A stretch of 8,120 nucleotides of DNA, taken from NCBI GenBank assembly GCA_045805605.1, contig JBJMKX010000003.1:1-8120 (forward strand). The letters run 5' to 3'. Below are positions 1 to 5,506 of the stretch, one piece after another. Source of the DNA: DATBDE01 sp045805605 (GTDB taxonomy: Bacteria > Actinomycetota > Thermoleophilia > Solirubrobacterales > Solirubrobacteraceae). Every line of letters starts with the position of its first letter. The first letter of the stretch is position 1. Below the pieces are notes generated by a model. It did not search any database. It was given only the letters and a program-made list of their open reading frames with translations, and had not been told where the DNA came from. The position numbers were made by a program, and so were the translations under genes.

Positions 1-1
1 G

Positions 2-916
2 CGCACCGAGCTGCGCGCCCGCTATGCGGCGCGGCTCGGCGCGCGGCCGCAGGACGTCGCCGTTACCTCGTCGACGTCGGAGGGCATCGCCCGGTCGCTC
101 AACGGGCTCGAGCTCCGCGCGGGCGATCTCATCGTCACCTCGACCGACGAGCACCCCGGCCTGCTGGGCCCGCTCGCGGCAGCGCGCGACCGCCGCGGCG
201 CCGAGGTGCGCGCCGTGCCGTGGGACGACCTGCCCGACGCGGTGGACCCGCGCGCCGTCCTCGTGGCGTGCTCGCACGTCAACTGGGTCGACGGGCGCGT
301 GCTGCCCGAAGCCCTCGCCGACCGCTGCCACGAGGCCGAGGTCCTGCTCCTGCTCGACGGCGCCCAGGGTGTCGGCGCGGTGCCGGTGGACGTGGAGGCG
401 CTCCGTTGCTCGATCTACGCCGGTTCGGGCCAGAAGTGGCTGTGCGGGCCGGACGGGGCGGGGATGCTCTGGATCGAGCCGTCGGTGCGCGACGCCGTGG
501 ACATGCCCGAGCCCAACTACCTGTCGATGGCCGACCCCCACGACCCGCTGTCGGGCAAGCTGCACGACGACGCGCGCCGCTACGACGGGGCGTCGCTGTC
601 GCGCGAGGCCAACGCGTTCGCGATCGCCGCGCACGACGTGCTCGACGAGTTCGGGTTCGAGGCGGTGCACCAGCGAGCGCGCGAGCTGGCGGGCACGCTG
701 GCGCGGGAGCTCGCCGCACGAGGCCACGACGTGGCCCCGCGCGGCGAGACGACGTTGGTCTCGTGGCGCGTCAACGGCGACGCCGAGGCACAGCGCGACC
801 GGCTGGTGGACGACGGCATCGTCATCCGCGACCTGCCGGGACGCGGCCTGCTTCGCGCGTCGGTCGGCGCGTGGAACGACGCGTCGGACCTCGAGCGGTT
901 GCTCGACGCGCTTTAG
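2..916 (+). CDS. Aminotransferase class V-fold PLP-dependent enzyme (5' partial)
   Basis: The reading frame is open from the left edge to a TAG at 914-916, giving 304 residues of a family that usually has about 370-400, so roughly the first 70-90 residues lie outside the window. The fold-type I PLP signature is clear. A TSSTSEGI segment near the start fits the phosphate-binding region. DGAQG (Asp codon 356-358) supplies the aspartate that contacts the pyridine nitrogen. The segment AGSGQKWLCGPDGAG carries the Schiff-base lysine (codon 434-436). The layout resembles cysteine desulfurase, isopenicillin-N-epimerase and kynureninase-like members, all cytosolic. The substrate cannot be told from sequence alone, so no specific reaction is assigned. 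Its stop overlaps the stop of the convergent VOC gene, so the two genes share no operon. Family assignment is secure; function within it is open. Confidence 0.93.
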   Translation, partial: RTELRARYAARLGARPQDVAVTSSTSEGIARSLNGLELRAGDLIVTSTDEHPGLLGPLAAARDRRGAEVRAVPWDDLPDAVDPRAVLVACSHVNWVDGRVLPEALADRCHEAEVLLLLDGAQGVGAVPVDVEALRCSIYAGSGQKWLCGPDGAGMLWIEPSVRDAVDMPEPNYLSMADPHDPLSGKLHDDARRYDGASLSREANAFAIAAHDVLDEFGFEAVHQRARELAGTLARELAARGHDVAPRGETTLVSWRVNGDAEAQRDRLVDDGIVIRDLPGRGLLRASVGAWNDASDLERLLDAL

Positions 917-1287
917 CCCTGCGGCCGCTGGATCTCCTGGACCGCCCAGCCGTTGCCGTCGGGGTCGCTGAAGAACAGGAACCGGCCCCACGGGAAGTCC
1001 TGGACCTCGCCGACCTCTACGCCGCGGCCGCTGAGGTCGGCCTTGGCGTCCTCGATGTCGGCGACGGTCATCTGCAGCCCCTTGACCGAGCCGGGCTCGG
1101 TGTCGATGACGCCCTTGCCGATGGCGATCGAGCACGCCGAGCCGGGCGGCGTGAGCTGCACGAACCGCACGTCGTCGCTGACGGTGTGGTCGTGGTCCGG
1201 ATTGAAGCCGGCCTGGTCGACATAGAACGCCTTGGCCCGGTCGACGTCAGAGACGGGGACGGCGACGAGCTCGAGCTTGTAATCCAT
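913..1287 (-). CDS. VOC (glyoxalase/bleomycin-resistance/dioxygenase superfamily) protein
   Basis: This 124-aa single-domain protein has the vicinal-oxygen-chelate layout: an opening strand LELVAVPVSD, a helix DVDRAKAFYV, the mid strand RFVQLTPPGS, a second half starting GLQMTVADIEDA, and the diagnostic end FLFFSDPDGNGWAVQEIQ. The C-terminal glutamate (E118) sits where VOC proteins place a metal ligand, but the first strand has Val where many place His, so a classical glyoxalase I activity is doubtful. The ATG is supported by AAGGAG six bases upstream. It is divergent from the WYL regulator at 1374, with an 86-bp intergenic region containing a dyad. Such VOC/YafY pairs are common in actinobacteria, which suggests that the regulator controls this gene. 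The last 4 nt overlap the stop of the aminotransferase gene. The substrate is unknown. Confidence 0.92.
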   Translation of the reverse strand: MDYKLELVAVPVSDVDRAKAFYVDQAGFNPDHDHTVSDDVRFVQLTPPGSACSIAIGKGVIDTEPGSVKGLQMTVADIEDAKADLSGRGVEVGEVQDFPWGRFLFFSDPDGNGWAVQEIQRPQG

Positions 1288-1329
1288 GCGAAGCTCCTTG
1301 GGTCGGTTGCGTCGCTCACGCTATGCGAC

Positions 1330-1354
1330 ATTGCGGTCAAGGACGGTCCGCAAT
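1330..1354. promoter_or_regulatory. Inverted repeat in the divergent VOC/WYL promoter region, candidate operator
   Basis: Perfect 7-bp arms ATTGCGG (1330-1336) and CCGCAAT (1348-1354) are separated by 11 bp, so equivalent positions are 18 bp apart, close to two helical turns. It lies between the VOC start (1287, minus strand) and the regulator start (1374, plus strand). Placement fits an operator bound by a dimeric HTH protein, most simply the adjacent WYL regulator acting on itself and the VOC gene. The pairing is seen in the sequence; the binding protein is inferred. Confidence 0.5.
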
Positions 1355-1373
1355 CCGTGCGACGATCCGGGGC

Positions 1374-2372
1374 GTGCTCGACACCTCCGCCCGCCTGCTC
1401 GGTCTCCTGTCCCTGCTGCAGGGACGGCGCGACTGGTCCGGCGCCGAGCTGGCCCAGCGGCTGGGCGTCGGGCCGCGAACCGTCCGCCGCGACGTCGAGC
1501 GCCTACGCCGTCTCGGCTACCCGGTCCACGGGGCGCGAGGCGTCGCGGGCGGCTACCGGCTGGGCGCCGGGGCCGCGCTTCCGCCGCTCCTGCTCGACGA
1601 CGAAGAGGCGGTCGCGGTCGCCGTCGGGCTGCGAACGACGGCGAGCGTCGGGGTCGCCGGGATCGAGGAGACGTCGGTGCGGGCGCTGGCCAAGCTCGAG
1701 CAGGTCCTGCCTTCGCGCCTGCGCCGCCGCGTGGCGGCCGTCGGGTCTGCCACCGTCGCCTTCCCGTCTACCGGGCCGGCGGTCGACGCCGAGACGCTGG
1801 CCCTGATCGCGGCGGCGGCGCGCGACGGCGAGCGCCTGCGCTTCCGCTACCGCGCCCACCACGGGCGCACCGCGACCCGCCTGGCCGAGCCGCTCCGGCT
1901 CGTGCACACCGGGCGGCGCTGGTACCTCGTCGCGTGGGACGTGGAGCGGGAGGCATGGCGGACGTTCCGCGTCGACCGGATGGGGCCGCGGATCGCCACC
2001 GACCGCCGCTTCGAGGCGCGCGAGCCGCCGGCCGAGGACATCGTCGCCTACGTCTCCCAGGCGGTGTCGGCGGCGCGCGACCGCTACCAGGCGCGCGTGA
2101 TGCTGCACGCGCCGCTCGAACGCGTCGCCGGCCGCGTCCCGCCGACCGTGGGCACGCTCGAGCCGATCGACGACGAGCATTGCCTGCTGCGGACCGGCTC
2201 GGATTGGCTGGGCGGCCTCGCGGTCTACATCGCCGACATCGGGGTCGACTTCGAGGTGCTCGAGCCGCCGGAGCTGGTGGCGATGCTGCGCGAGCTGTCC
2301 GAGCGGTTCACTCGCGCCGTCGGGCCACGACGACCATCTGGTGGCCCTCGTGGCCGTGGGGCTCGTCGCTGA
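1374..2372 (+). CDS. YafY-type helix-turn-helix transcriptional regulator with WYL domain
   Basis: The product is 332 aa from the GTG at 1374. This start was chosen over an in-frame ATG at 1323 because the family characteristically begins LDTSARLL and the ATG would run through the inverted repeat. No strong Shine-Dalgarno precedes it, so translation may be leaderless. Residues about 5-60 form the winged HTH: WSGAELAQRLGVGPRTVRRD, then a wing ending GVAGGYRLG. The central WYL domain includes the name-giving Trp-Tyr-Leu at residues 183-185 and a conserved arginine-rich FRVDRM segment. The last part (about 220-315) resembles the WCX extension. WYL domains are ligand-sensing modules, and this protein probably controls the divergent VOC gene and itself. 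The final 15 or so residues (Gly/Pro/Arg-rich) lie beyond the usual family end and are encoded opposite the methyltransferase 3' end, so they look like a run-on tail. Confidence 0.92.
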   Translation: MLDTSARLLGLLSLLQGRRDWSGAELAQRLGVGPRTVRRDVERLRRLGYPVHGARGVAGGYRLGAGAALPPLLLDDEEAVAVAVGLRTTASVGVAGIEETSVRALAKLEQVLPSRLRRRVAAVGSATVAFPSTGPAVDAETLALIAAAARDGERLRFRYRAHHGRTATRLAEPLRLVHTGRRWYLVAWDVEREAWRTFRVDRMGPRIATDRRFEAREPPAEDIVAYVSQAVSAARDRYQARVMLHAPLERVAGRVPPTVGTLEPIDDEHCLLRTGSDWLGGLAVYIADIGVDFEVLEPPELVAMLRELSERFTRAVGPRRPSGGPRGRGARR

Positions 2373-3027
2373 GGCGCTCGCGGTCGACCGTCAACGGCGC
2401 AACGAGGCGGCGGATGTCGTCGATCGAGAAGGCGTGCGGCTCGGCCTCGGTCGGGACGCCTTCGACGTCGACGTTGAGGATCAGCGTCCCGCCGGGGCGG
2501 AGCAGCCGCTTGACTTCGGCCATGACCGCGGCCGGGTCGGCGACGTGGTCGAGCGAGTTGCGGGCGACGATGGCATCGACGCTCTGGTCGAGCAGCGGGA
2601 TGCGCTCGGCCCCGCATGCGAGGTAGACGGCGTCGCCTCCGAGGAGCAGGCTGGCCTTCGCCAGGCGCGGGGCCAGCGGCTCGATCGCTAGCGCAACGCG
2701 GGCTTCGCACGCCTCGGGGAACCCGACCGGCCCCGGGCCGATCTCGGCGACCACCTTGCCGGCGAACCAGTCGGGGTCGTCGATCTCGGCCTCGAGCAGG
2801 ATGCGCCGGACCTGGGCACGCGCCTCCTGCCAGCGGCGGCCCTCGTAGTCGGCGGCGACGGCGTCCTCGCCCAGGAGGTCGAGGCCTCCCGGGGCGAAGA
2901 GCGCCCCGCTGCGGATGTGCGCGTCCCACGTTTCGATCCAGAAGGCGAGCTCGACGTCGGGGTCGCCGCCCTCGGTCGCGCGGCCGCGACGGTGCAGGGG
3001 AAGGTGCGCCAGGAAGCTGAGGGGCAC
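2308..3027 (-). CDS. Class I SAM-dependent methyltransferase (Methyltransf_11-like)
   Basis: The product is 239 aa from the GTG at 3027. The frame stays open to an ATG at 3189, but that 54-residue extension is Ser/Arg-rich, runs into the terminator-like hairpin and lacks family character, so the internal GTG is preferred; a GGAG lies about 13 nt upstream, farther than ideal. The Rossmann methyltransferase motifs are in order: motif I EIGPGPVG at 95-102, the acidic end of strand 2 (AIEP, E116), a motif near DAIVARNSLDHVADP (151-165) and motif III RLLRPGGTLIL (174-184). The N-terminal 90 residues, rich in Trp and acidic residues, probably cap the substrate pocket. It is soluble with no signal peptide. 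The acceptor molecule cannot be inferred. Its 3' end overlaps that of the WYL gene by 65 nt in antisense. An alternative longer start is possible. Confidence 0.87.
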   Translation of the reverse strand: MPLSFLAHLPLHRRGRATEGGDPDVELAFWIETWDAHIRSGALFAPGGLDLLGEDAVAADYEGRRWQEARAQVRRILLEAEIDDPDWFAGKVVAEIGPGPVGFPEACEARVALAIEPLAPRLAKASLLLGGDAVYLACGAERIPLLDQSVDAIVARNSLDHVADPAAVMAEVKRLLRPGGTLILNVDVEGVPTEAEPHAFSIDDIRRLVAPLTVDRERLSDEPHGHEGHQMVVVARRRE

Positions 3028-3125
3028 GGGGCCGAACCGTAGTCTCCGGGCCGTCCTCCTGCCCCTCGTCTTCGCCGTACGACCTACCGCCCGAAGCGCC
3101 GGAAGGGGTCCATGCAACTGAGATG

Positions 3126-3147
3126 AACTCCCCGGAGCTAGGGAGTT
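3126..3147. repeat. Short inverted repeat in the PRC-barrel/methyltransferase gap
   Basis: Arms AACTCCC (3126-3132) and GGGAGTT (3141-3147) are perfect, with an 8-nt loop. It lies just downstream of the larger hairpin at 3161-3192 on the minus strand and upstream of the methyltransferase start. It could be a second termination hairpin or an operator for the methyltransferase gene; nothing in the sequence decides between them. Confidence 0.35.
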
Positions 3148-3160
3148 GAGTGACTGCCGG

Positions 3161-3192
3161 TGGATGGCCGGCCGTTCGCGGCCGGCCATCCA
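3161..3192 (-). terminator. Strong hairpin after the PRC-barrel gene, probable terminator
   Basis: A perfect 14-bp GC-rich stem, TGGATGGCCGGCCG (3161-3174) and its complement (3179-3192), closes a 4-nt loop (TTCG on the plus strand, CGAA on the transcribed minus strand). It begins about 10 nt after the TAG of the PRC-barrel gene. There is no T-run after it, which is common for actinobacterial terminators. It probably stops transcription before the methyltransferase gene and, being symmetric, could also work on plus-strand transcripts. Confidence 0.65.
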
Positions 3193-3202
3193 GACGGGTG
3201 CG

Positions 3203-3715
3203 CTAGCGGCGGTCGGGCGTGTCGTCGGTCGGGGTCGGTTCGCGCTCGATCACGACCCTGTCGCGCACCGAAGGCATCACGCCGGTCACCCGCTCGGAGA
3301 CGAGGTGCTTCCTCAGCCGGCCCTGGCCTGCGCCGACGCCCCGCTCGCCACTGCCCGCGTCCCGGTCACCGTCAGGCAGCCCGCTGCCCGAGCGCGACTC
3401 GCCGTACTCGACCCCATAGTGGCGGTAGAGCTCGGCCTCCTCGGGCTGGGAGAGCACGCCGTCGGGATCGACCCTCGGCGCGTCCTTGACCTGATCCTTG
3501 CTGTAGGGCGCGGTGACCTGCCCGCCGTCGCTGGTGGCCCCCTCCAGGGGCATGAATGAGGACTTGCCGGCGAACATGCCGGTGTTGATCAGTGCCCACT
3601 CCGGCCGGTTGGTTTCCTGATCGAAGTAGATCTCCTCGATCTTGCCCAACTTGTCGCCGTTGGTGTCGACGACGGTGCGTCCGTGCCATTCGAGAACTTC
3701 GGATACGTCAGACAT
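3203..3715 (-). CDS. PRC-barrel domain stress-type protein with a short DUF2382-like tail
   Basis: The product is 170 aa. The start is the ATG at 3715 (MSDVSEVLEW), where family homology begins; an upstream in-frame ATG at 3871 would add 52 residues without family character. A purine-rich GAAAGAAG lies about 7 nt before the ATG. Residues 5-80 form a PRC-barrel: WHGRTVVDTNGDKLGKIEEI, then DQETNRPEWALINTG, then the PLEGA segment and the YSKDQVKDAP end. The segment EEAELYRHYGVEYGES (92-107) is the linker typical of these proteins. Residues 131-160 (GRLRKHLVSERVTG to VVIEREP) match the first part of the YsnF/DUF2382 repeat, which is normally about 110 aa, and the protein stops soon after it. The family is associated with envelope and oxidative stress in actinobacteria and cyanobacteria, but the molecular role is poorly defined. 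It is soluble, with no signal peptide. Confidence 0.88.
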   Translation of the reverse strand: MSDVSEVLEWHGRTVVDTNGDKLGKIEEIYFDQETNRPEWALINTGMFAGKSSFMPLEGATSDGGQVTAPYSKDQVKDAPRVDPDGVLSQPEEAELYRHYGVEYGESRSGSGLPDGDRDAGSGERGVGAGQGRLRKHLVSERVTGVMPSVRDRVVIEREPTPTDDTPDRR

Positions 3716-4079
3716 GCTGTCGCTTCTTTCGGTCAGGCGCTTGTACGCCGATGGTCTGCGCCCCTCACTGGGCCGCAGCAGTGCAAAATCGTCGGCGCGG
3801 ATTCCGGCCGCACGTCGGAAGGAGGGAGCCGAGGCGCCCGACTTGGGAGCTGGCGCCGGGGATGCGCGCACGCGGGGAACTAGCGCCTCGACGGTGAGGG
3901 CTTCGCCCTACTCGCGCTGATGAGTGCCTGGGCATCACGGAGCAGGGACGCTCGCCAACTCCGGGTCCTCGGCGGCTTCGCGGCCGGCGGGCCATGCCTT
4001 CTGAGGGGACCGACCCGGCCACGGCTCGAACCGATCGGCAGGCACCGCGCGCGGCGCGAGAAGGTGATGGGAGAAGATC
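3716..4079. other. Gene-free divergent region between PRC-barrel and RHH-GAF genes
   Basis: About 365 bp hold no convincing gene. The minus strand upstream of 3715 must carry the PRC-barrel promoter, but no clear -10/-35 pair was recognised. A small stem AGGGC-TTC-GCCCT lies near 3898-3910. A 58-codon plus-strand ORF (3920-4096) has no ribosome binding site and mixed codon quality. An AAGGAGGG purine run near 3819 has no start codon at a usable distance. Confidence 0.5.
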
Positions 4080-4193
4080 ATGTCCATCTCGGGTAAGAAA
4101 CGAAAGGATCCGCTATCGGATCTAGGAGCAGTATTACCCGAAGCCTGGCCGCTTCACACCAGTGAAAGGCCGAGATGGGCACGAATGCGATAG
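4080..4193 (+). CDS. Possible 37-aa leader peptide or small protein
   Basis: An ATG at 4080 is preceded by GGGAG with a 6-nt spacer, the best ribosome binding site in this intergenic region. The frame runs 37 codons to a TAG at 4191-4193, ending 43 nt before the RHH-GAF ATG at 4237 and in a different frame. The peptide is basic (begins MSISGKKRKDPLSDL) with no membrane segment and is not recognised. Codon use is unlike the neighbours: TTA, CTA, GTA, GGA and GCA occur within a few codons, and the frame lies across nested inverted repeats. It may be a regulatory leader, or the start signal may be fortuitous. Confidence 0.3.
   Translation: MSISGKKRKDPLSDLGAVLPEAWPLHTSERPRWARMR
4090..4171 (+). 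promoter_or_regulatory. Cluster of nested inverted repeats upstream of the RHH-GAF gene
   Basis: Three pairings lie in 82 nt. Outer arms CGGGTAA (4090-4096) and TTACCCG (4134-4140) enclose a perfect hairpin GATCCG-CTAT-CGGATC (4107-4122). The next hairpin pairs TTCAC (4153-4157) with GTGAA (4162-4166), flanked by GGCC (4147-4150) and GGCC (4168-4171). As RNA this would give a two-way stem with a purine-rich internal loop followed by a second stem. It does not match any riboswitch consensus I know. It could be a 5'-UTR control structure or a set of operators for the ribbon-helix-helix protein encoded next. The base pairing is visible; the role is inferred. Confidence 0.35.
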
Positions 4194-4236
4194 CGGTTCC
4201 GCCACCCTTGAGTTCGTTAGCATCCGCTTTGTGGGC

Positions 4237-4992
4237 ATGAAGGCGACCACGGTTCGCTTCGGCGATGACCTCTGGGCCATGCTGGAGCGCGAATCCGACG
4301 GGCTGGGCATCAGCGCCGCCCAGTTCGTCAGAGAGGCAACGATCCTGCGCCTCGCGATGCTCGCCGGCAGACGTGGGGACCCCCAAGCGGACGCGACAAT
4401 CGCCGACATCGCTTCCCGGGCCACACGCGGAGGCAGTGGCTCAAGGCTCACATTGGAGCTCGCCAAGCCGGGACGGCTCGCAGCGTTGCACCACGCCACC
4501 ATTCTCGACACCCCAGCCGAGGAGTCCTTCGACCGGCTGGCCGGCCTTGCAGCCCGGATCCTGAACGCGCCCGTCGCTCTCGTCTCGGCGATCGACCGCG
4601 ACCGCCAGTTCTTCAAGAGCTGTCTCGGCCTGCCGGAGCCCTGGGCTACGCGACGCGAGTCGCCGCTCACCCACTCCTTCTGCCAACACGTGGTGGCTGC
4701 CCGCGAACCCCTCGTGGTCAGCGACGCGCGGCAAGACGCCCAGCTGCGCGACAACCTGGCAATCCGGGATATGGGCGTGATCGCTTATCTCGGCGTGCCG
4801 CTGATCACCCGCGAGGGGCACGCCGTCGGCACCCTGTGCGTGATCGACCATAAGCCCCGGGTTTGGACGACCGACCAAGTCGATCTGCTGAGAGACCTGG
4901 CCACCTCCGTCGTGACCGAAATCACCCTTCGTTCCGCGCCGGACGGGGCGCTCCGGCGACCCGCGAAGCGGCGTCGCAACTCGCGCGTTTGA
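4237..4992 (+). CDS. Ribbon-helix-helix-like N-terminus fused to a GAF domain
   Basis: The product is 251 aa from the ATG at 4237. The start was placed where homology-like sequence begins (MKATTVRFGDDLWAMLERES); GTGs at 4231 and 4162 are in frame, and no clear Shine-Dalgarno is visible. Residues 1-45 have the Arc/CopG pattern: a beta strand with alternating residues (KATTVRF), helix DDLWAMLERESDGLG, and a second helix SAAQFVREATILRLAML. After a 35-residue linker, LAALHHATILDTPAEESFDRL (82-102) leads into a GAF domain (about 100-232) with APVALVSAIDRDRQFFKS, SFCQHVV (Cys149, His151), RDNLAIRDMGVIAYLGVPL and GTLCVIDHKPR. GAF domains of this subtype usually sit in histidine kinases, cyclases or phosphatases, but here no catalytic domain follows; the protein ends in a basic tail (RRPAKRRRNSR). 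The likely role is a DNA-binding, ligand- or redox-sensing regulator. It stands alone on its strand, with structured DNA upstream. Confidence 0.85.
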   Translation: MKATTVRFGDDLWAMLERESDGLGISAAQFVREATILRLAMLAGRRGDPQADATIADIASRATRGGSGSRLTLELAKPGRLAALHHATILDTPAEESFDRLAGLAARILNAPVALVSAIDRDRQFFKSCLGLPEPWATRRESPLTHSFCQHVVAAREPLVVSDARQDAQLRDNLAIRDMGVIAYLGVPLITREGHAVGTLCVIDHKPRVWTTDQVDLLRDLATSVVTEITLRSAPDGALRRPAKRRRNSRV

Positions 4993-5158
4993 ACGTCTGC
5001 CATTGCGCCCCGCCCTGCACCCCTCGGCCTTCGGATCGCGCAGACCGGGATTCTCGAGCGGCCCGCGCACGAGTTGTCTACGCCGTCGGCGGCGCCACGA
5101 CCCAGACCCCGGGCGGCGTGCCGTCGTGGAGCTCGGCAGGTGTTGTGCGACCAGATCA
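4993..5158. other. Gap after the RHH-GAF gene with no recognised gene
   Basis: No convincing gene or strong terminator stem is visible here. One minus-strand stretch around 5087-5160 reads AELHDGTPPGVWVVAPPTA between two stops, which looks protein-like but has no start codon and no ribosome binding site, so it may be a fragment or chance. Confidence 0.4.
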
Positions 5159-5184
5159 GGTTCCGCTCGGCGGCCACCGGGTAA
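5159..5184 (+). promoter_or_regulatory. Possible SigB/SigF-type stress promoter before the small membrane gene
   Basis: GGTTCC (5159-5164, core GTTC 5160-5163) and GGGTAA (5179-5184) are separated by 15 nt between the cores, matching the general stress sigma pattern GTTT-N14/15-GGGTA with one substitution in the -35. Initiation near 5191 would leave a leader of about 34 nt before the ATG at 5225, containing the ribosome binding site. The match is short and could be chance. Confidence 0.4.
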
Positions 5185-5224
5185 CCGACAGCAGCTGAGG
5201 GTTTGAGAAAGGAGACGCGGCAGC

Positions 5225-5425
5225 ATGGATCCGGTTGCGCTCGGCAAGTCGGCGGCCACGGGGTGGCGATCCAAAGTCGCGGACGCCGTGGCCACGCCGG
5301 TATCCAGGGTGGCGCCGGTGGAGCCCGACCAGGTCCGCGCGGCCATCGGGGCGACGTTCTTTGTGCTGTCGCTCTACTACGTCATCCAGACCAGCCGCCG
5401 GGCCGCACAGCAGATCCGGGGCTGA
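5225..5425 (+). CDS. Small single-span membrane protein, hypothetical
   Basis: The product is 66 aa. The ATG follows AAAGGAG with a 10-nt spacer, and codon use is GC-rich like the neighbours. The first 36 residues are hydrophilic with Ala/Val/Lys (ALGKSAATGWRSKVADAV). Residues about 38-55 (RAAIGATFFVLSLYYVIQ) form one hydrophobic helix, followed by a basic end TSRRAAQQIRG. The charge pattern predicts the C-terminus inside the cell by the positive-inside rule. It is not recognised as a named family. A stress-type promoter may precede it and a hairpin follows its stop by one base, so it is probably a single-gene unit. Small membrane proteins under stress sigma control are common, but no partner is evident. 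Confidence 0.7.
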   Translation: MDPVALGKSAATGWRSKVADAVATPVSRVAPVEPDQVRAAIGATFFVLSLYYVIQTSRRAAQQIRG

Positions 5426-5451
5426 GCCGGAACGCGCCCGCGCGGTCCGGC
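5426..5451 (+). terminator. Hairpin directly after the small membrane gene
   Basis: GCCGGA (5426-5431) pairs with TCCGGC (5446-5451). After one A-G mismatch the stem continues with CGCG pairs to a 4-nt loop. It begins one base after the TGA (5423-5425). No T-tract follows. A shorter dyad, CGACA-CCGA-TGTCG, lies next to it (5458-5471). This fits a GC-only terminator, implying that the next gene has its own promoter or depends on read-through. Confidence 0.5.
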
Positions 5452-5506
5452 GTGTCCCGACACCGATGTCGAGCATTTCGGCGGGCCGGCTGCTGATCTT
5501 CACGGC

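Noticed and set aside
220..1806. 528-codon plus-strand frame crossing the aminotransferase, VOC and regulator genes
   Set aside because: It crosses three well-supported genes in the wrong frame and has the Arg/Ala/Gly composition of a GC-driven shadow.
4020..4045. GGTTCGAGCC-like T-arm on the minus strand suggesting a tRNA
   Set aside because: No matching acceptor, anticodon or D-arm could be assembled around it.
3920..4096. 58-codon plus-strand ORF (MSAWASRSRDARQL...)
   Set aside because: It has no ribosome binding site, no hydrophobic or motif pattern and mixed codon quality; it overlaps the better-supported ATG at 4080.
5087..5160. Protein-like minus-strand stretch AELHDGTPPGVWVVAPPTA
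   Set aside because: It is bounded by stops within about 25 codons, with no start codon and no neighbouring extension; too short to call.
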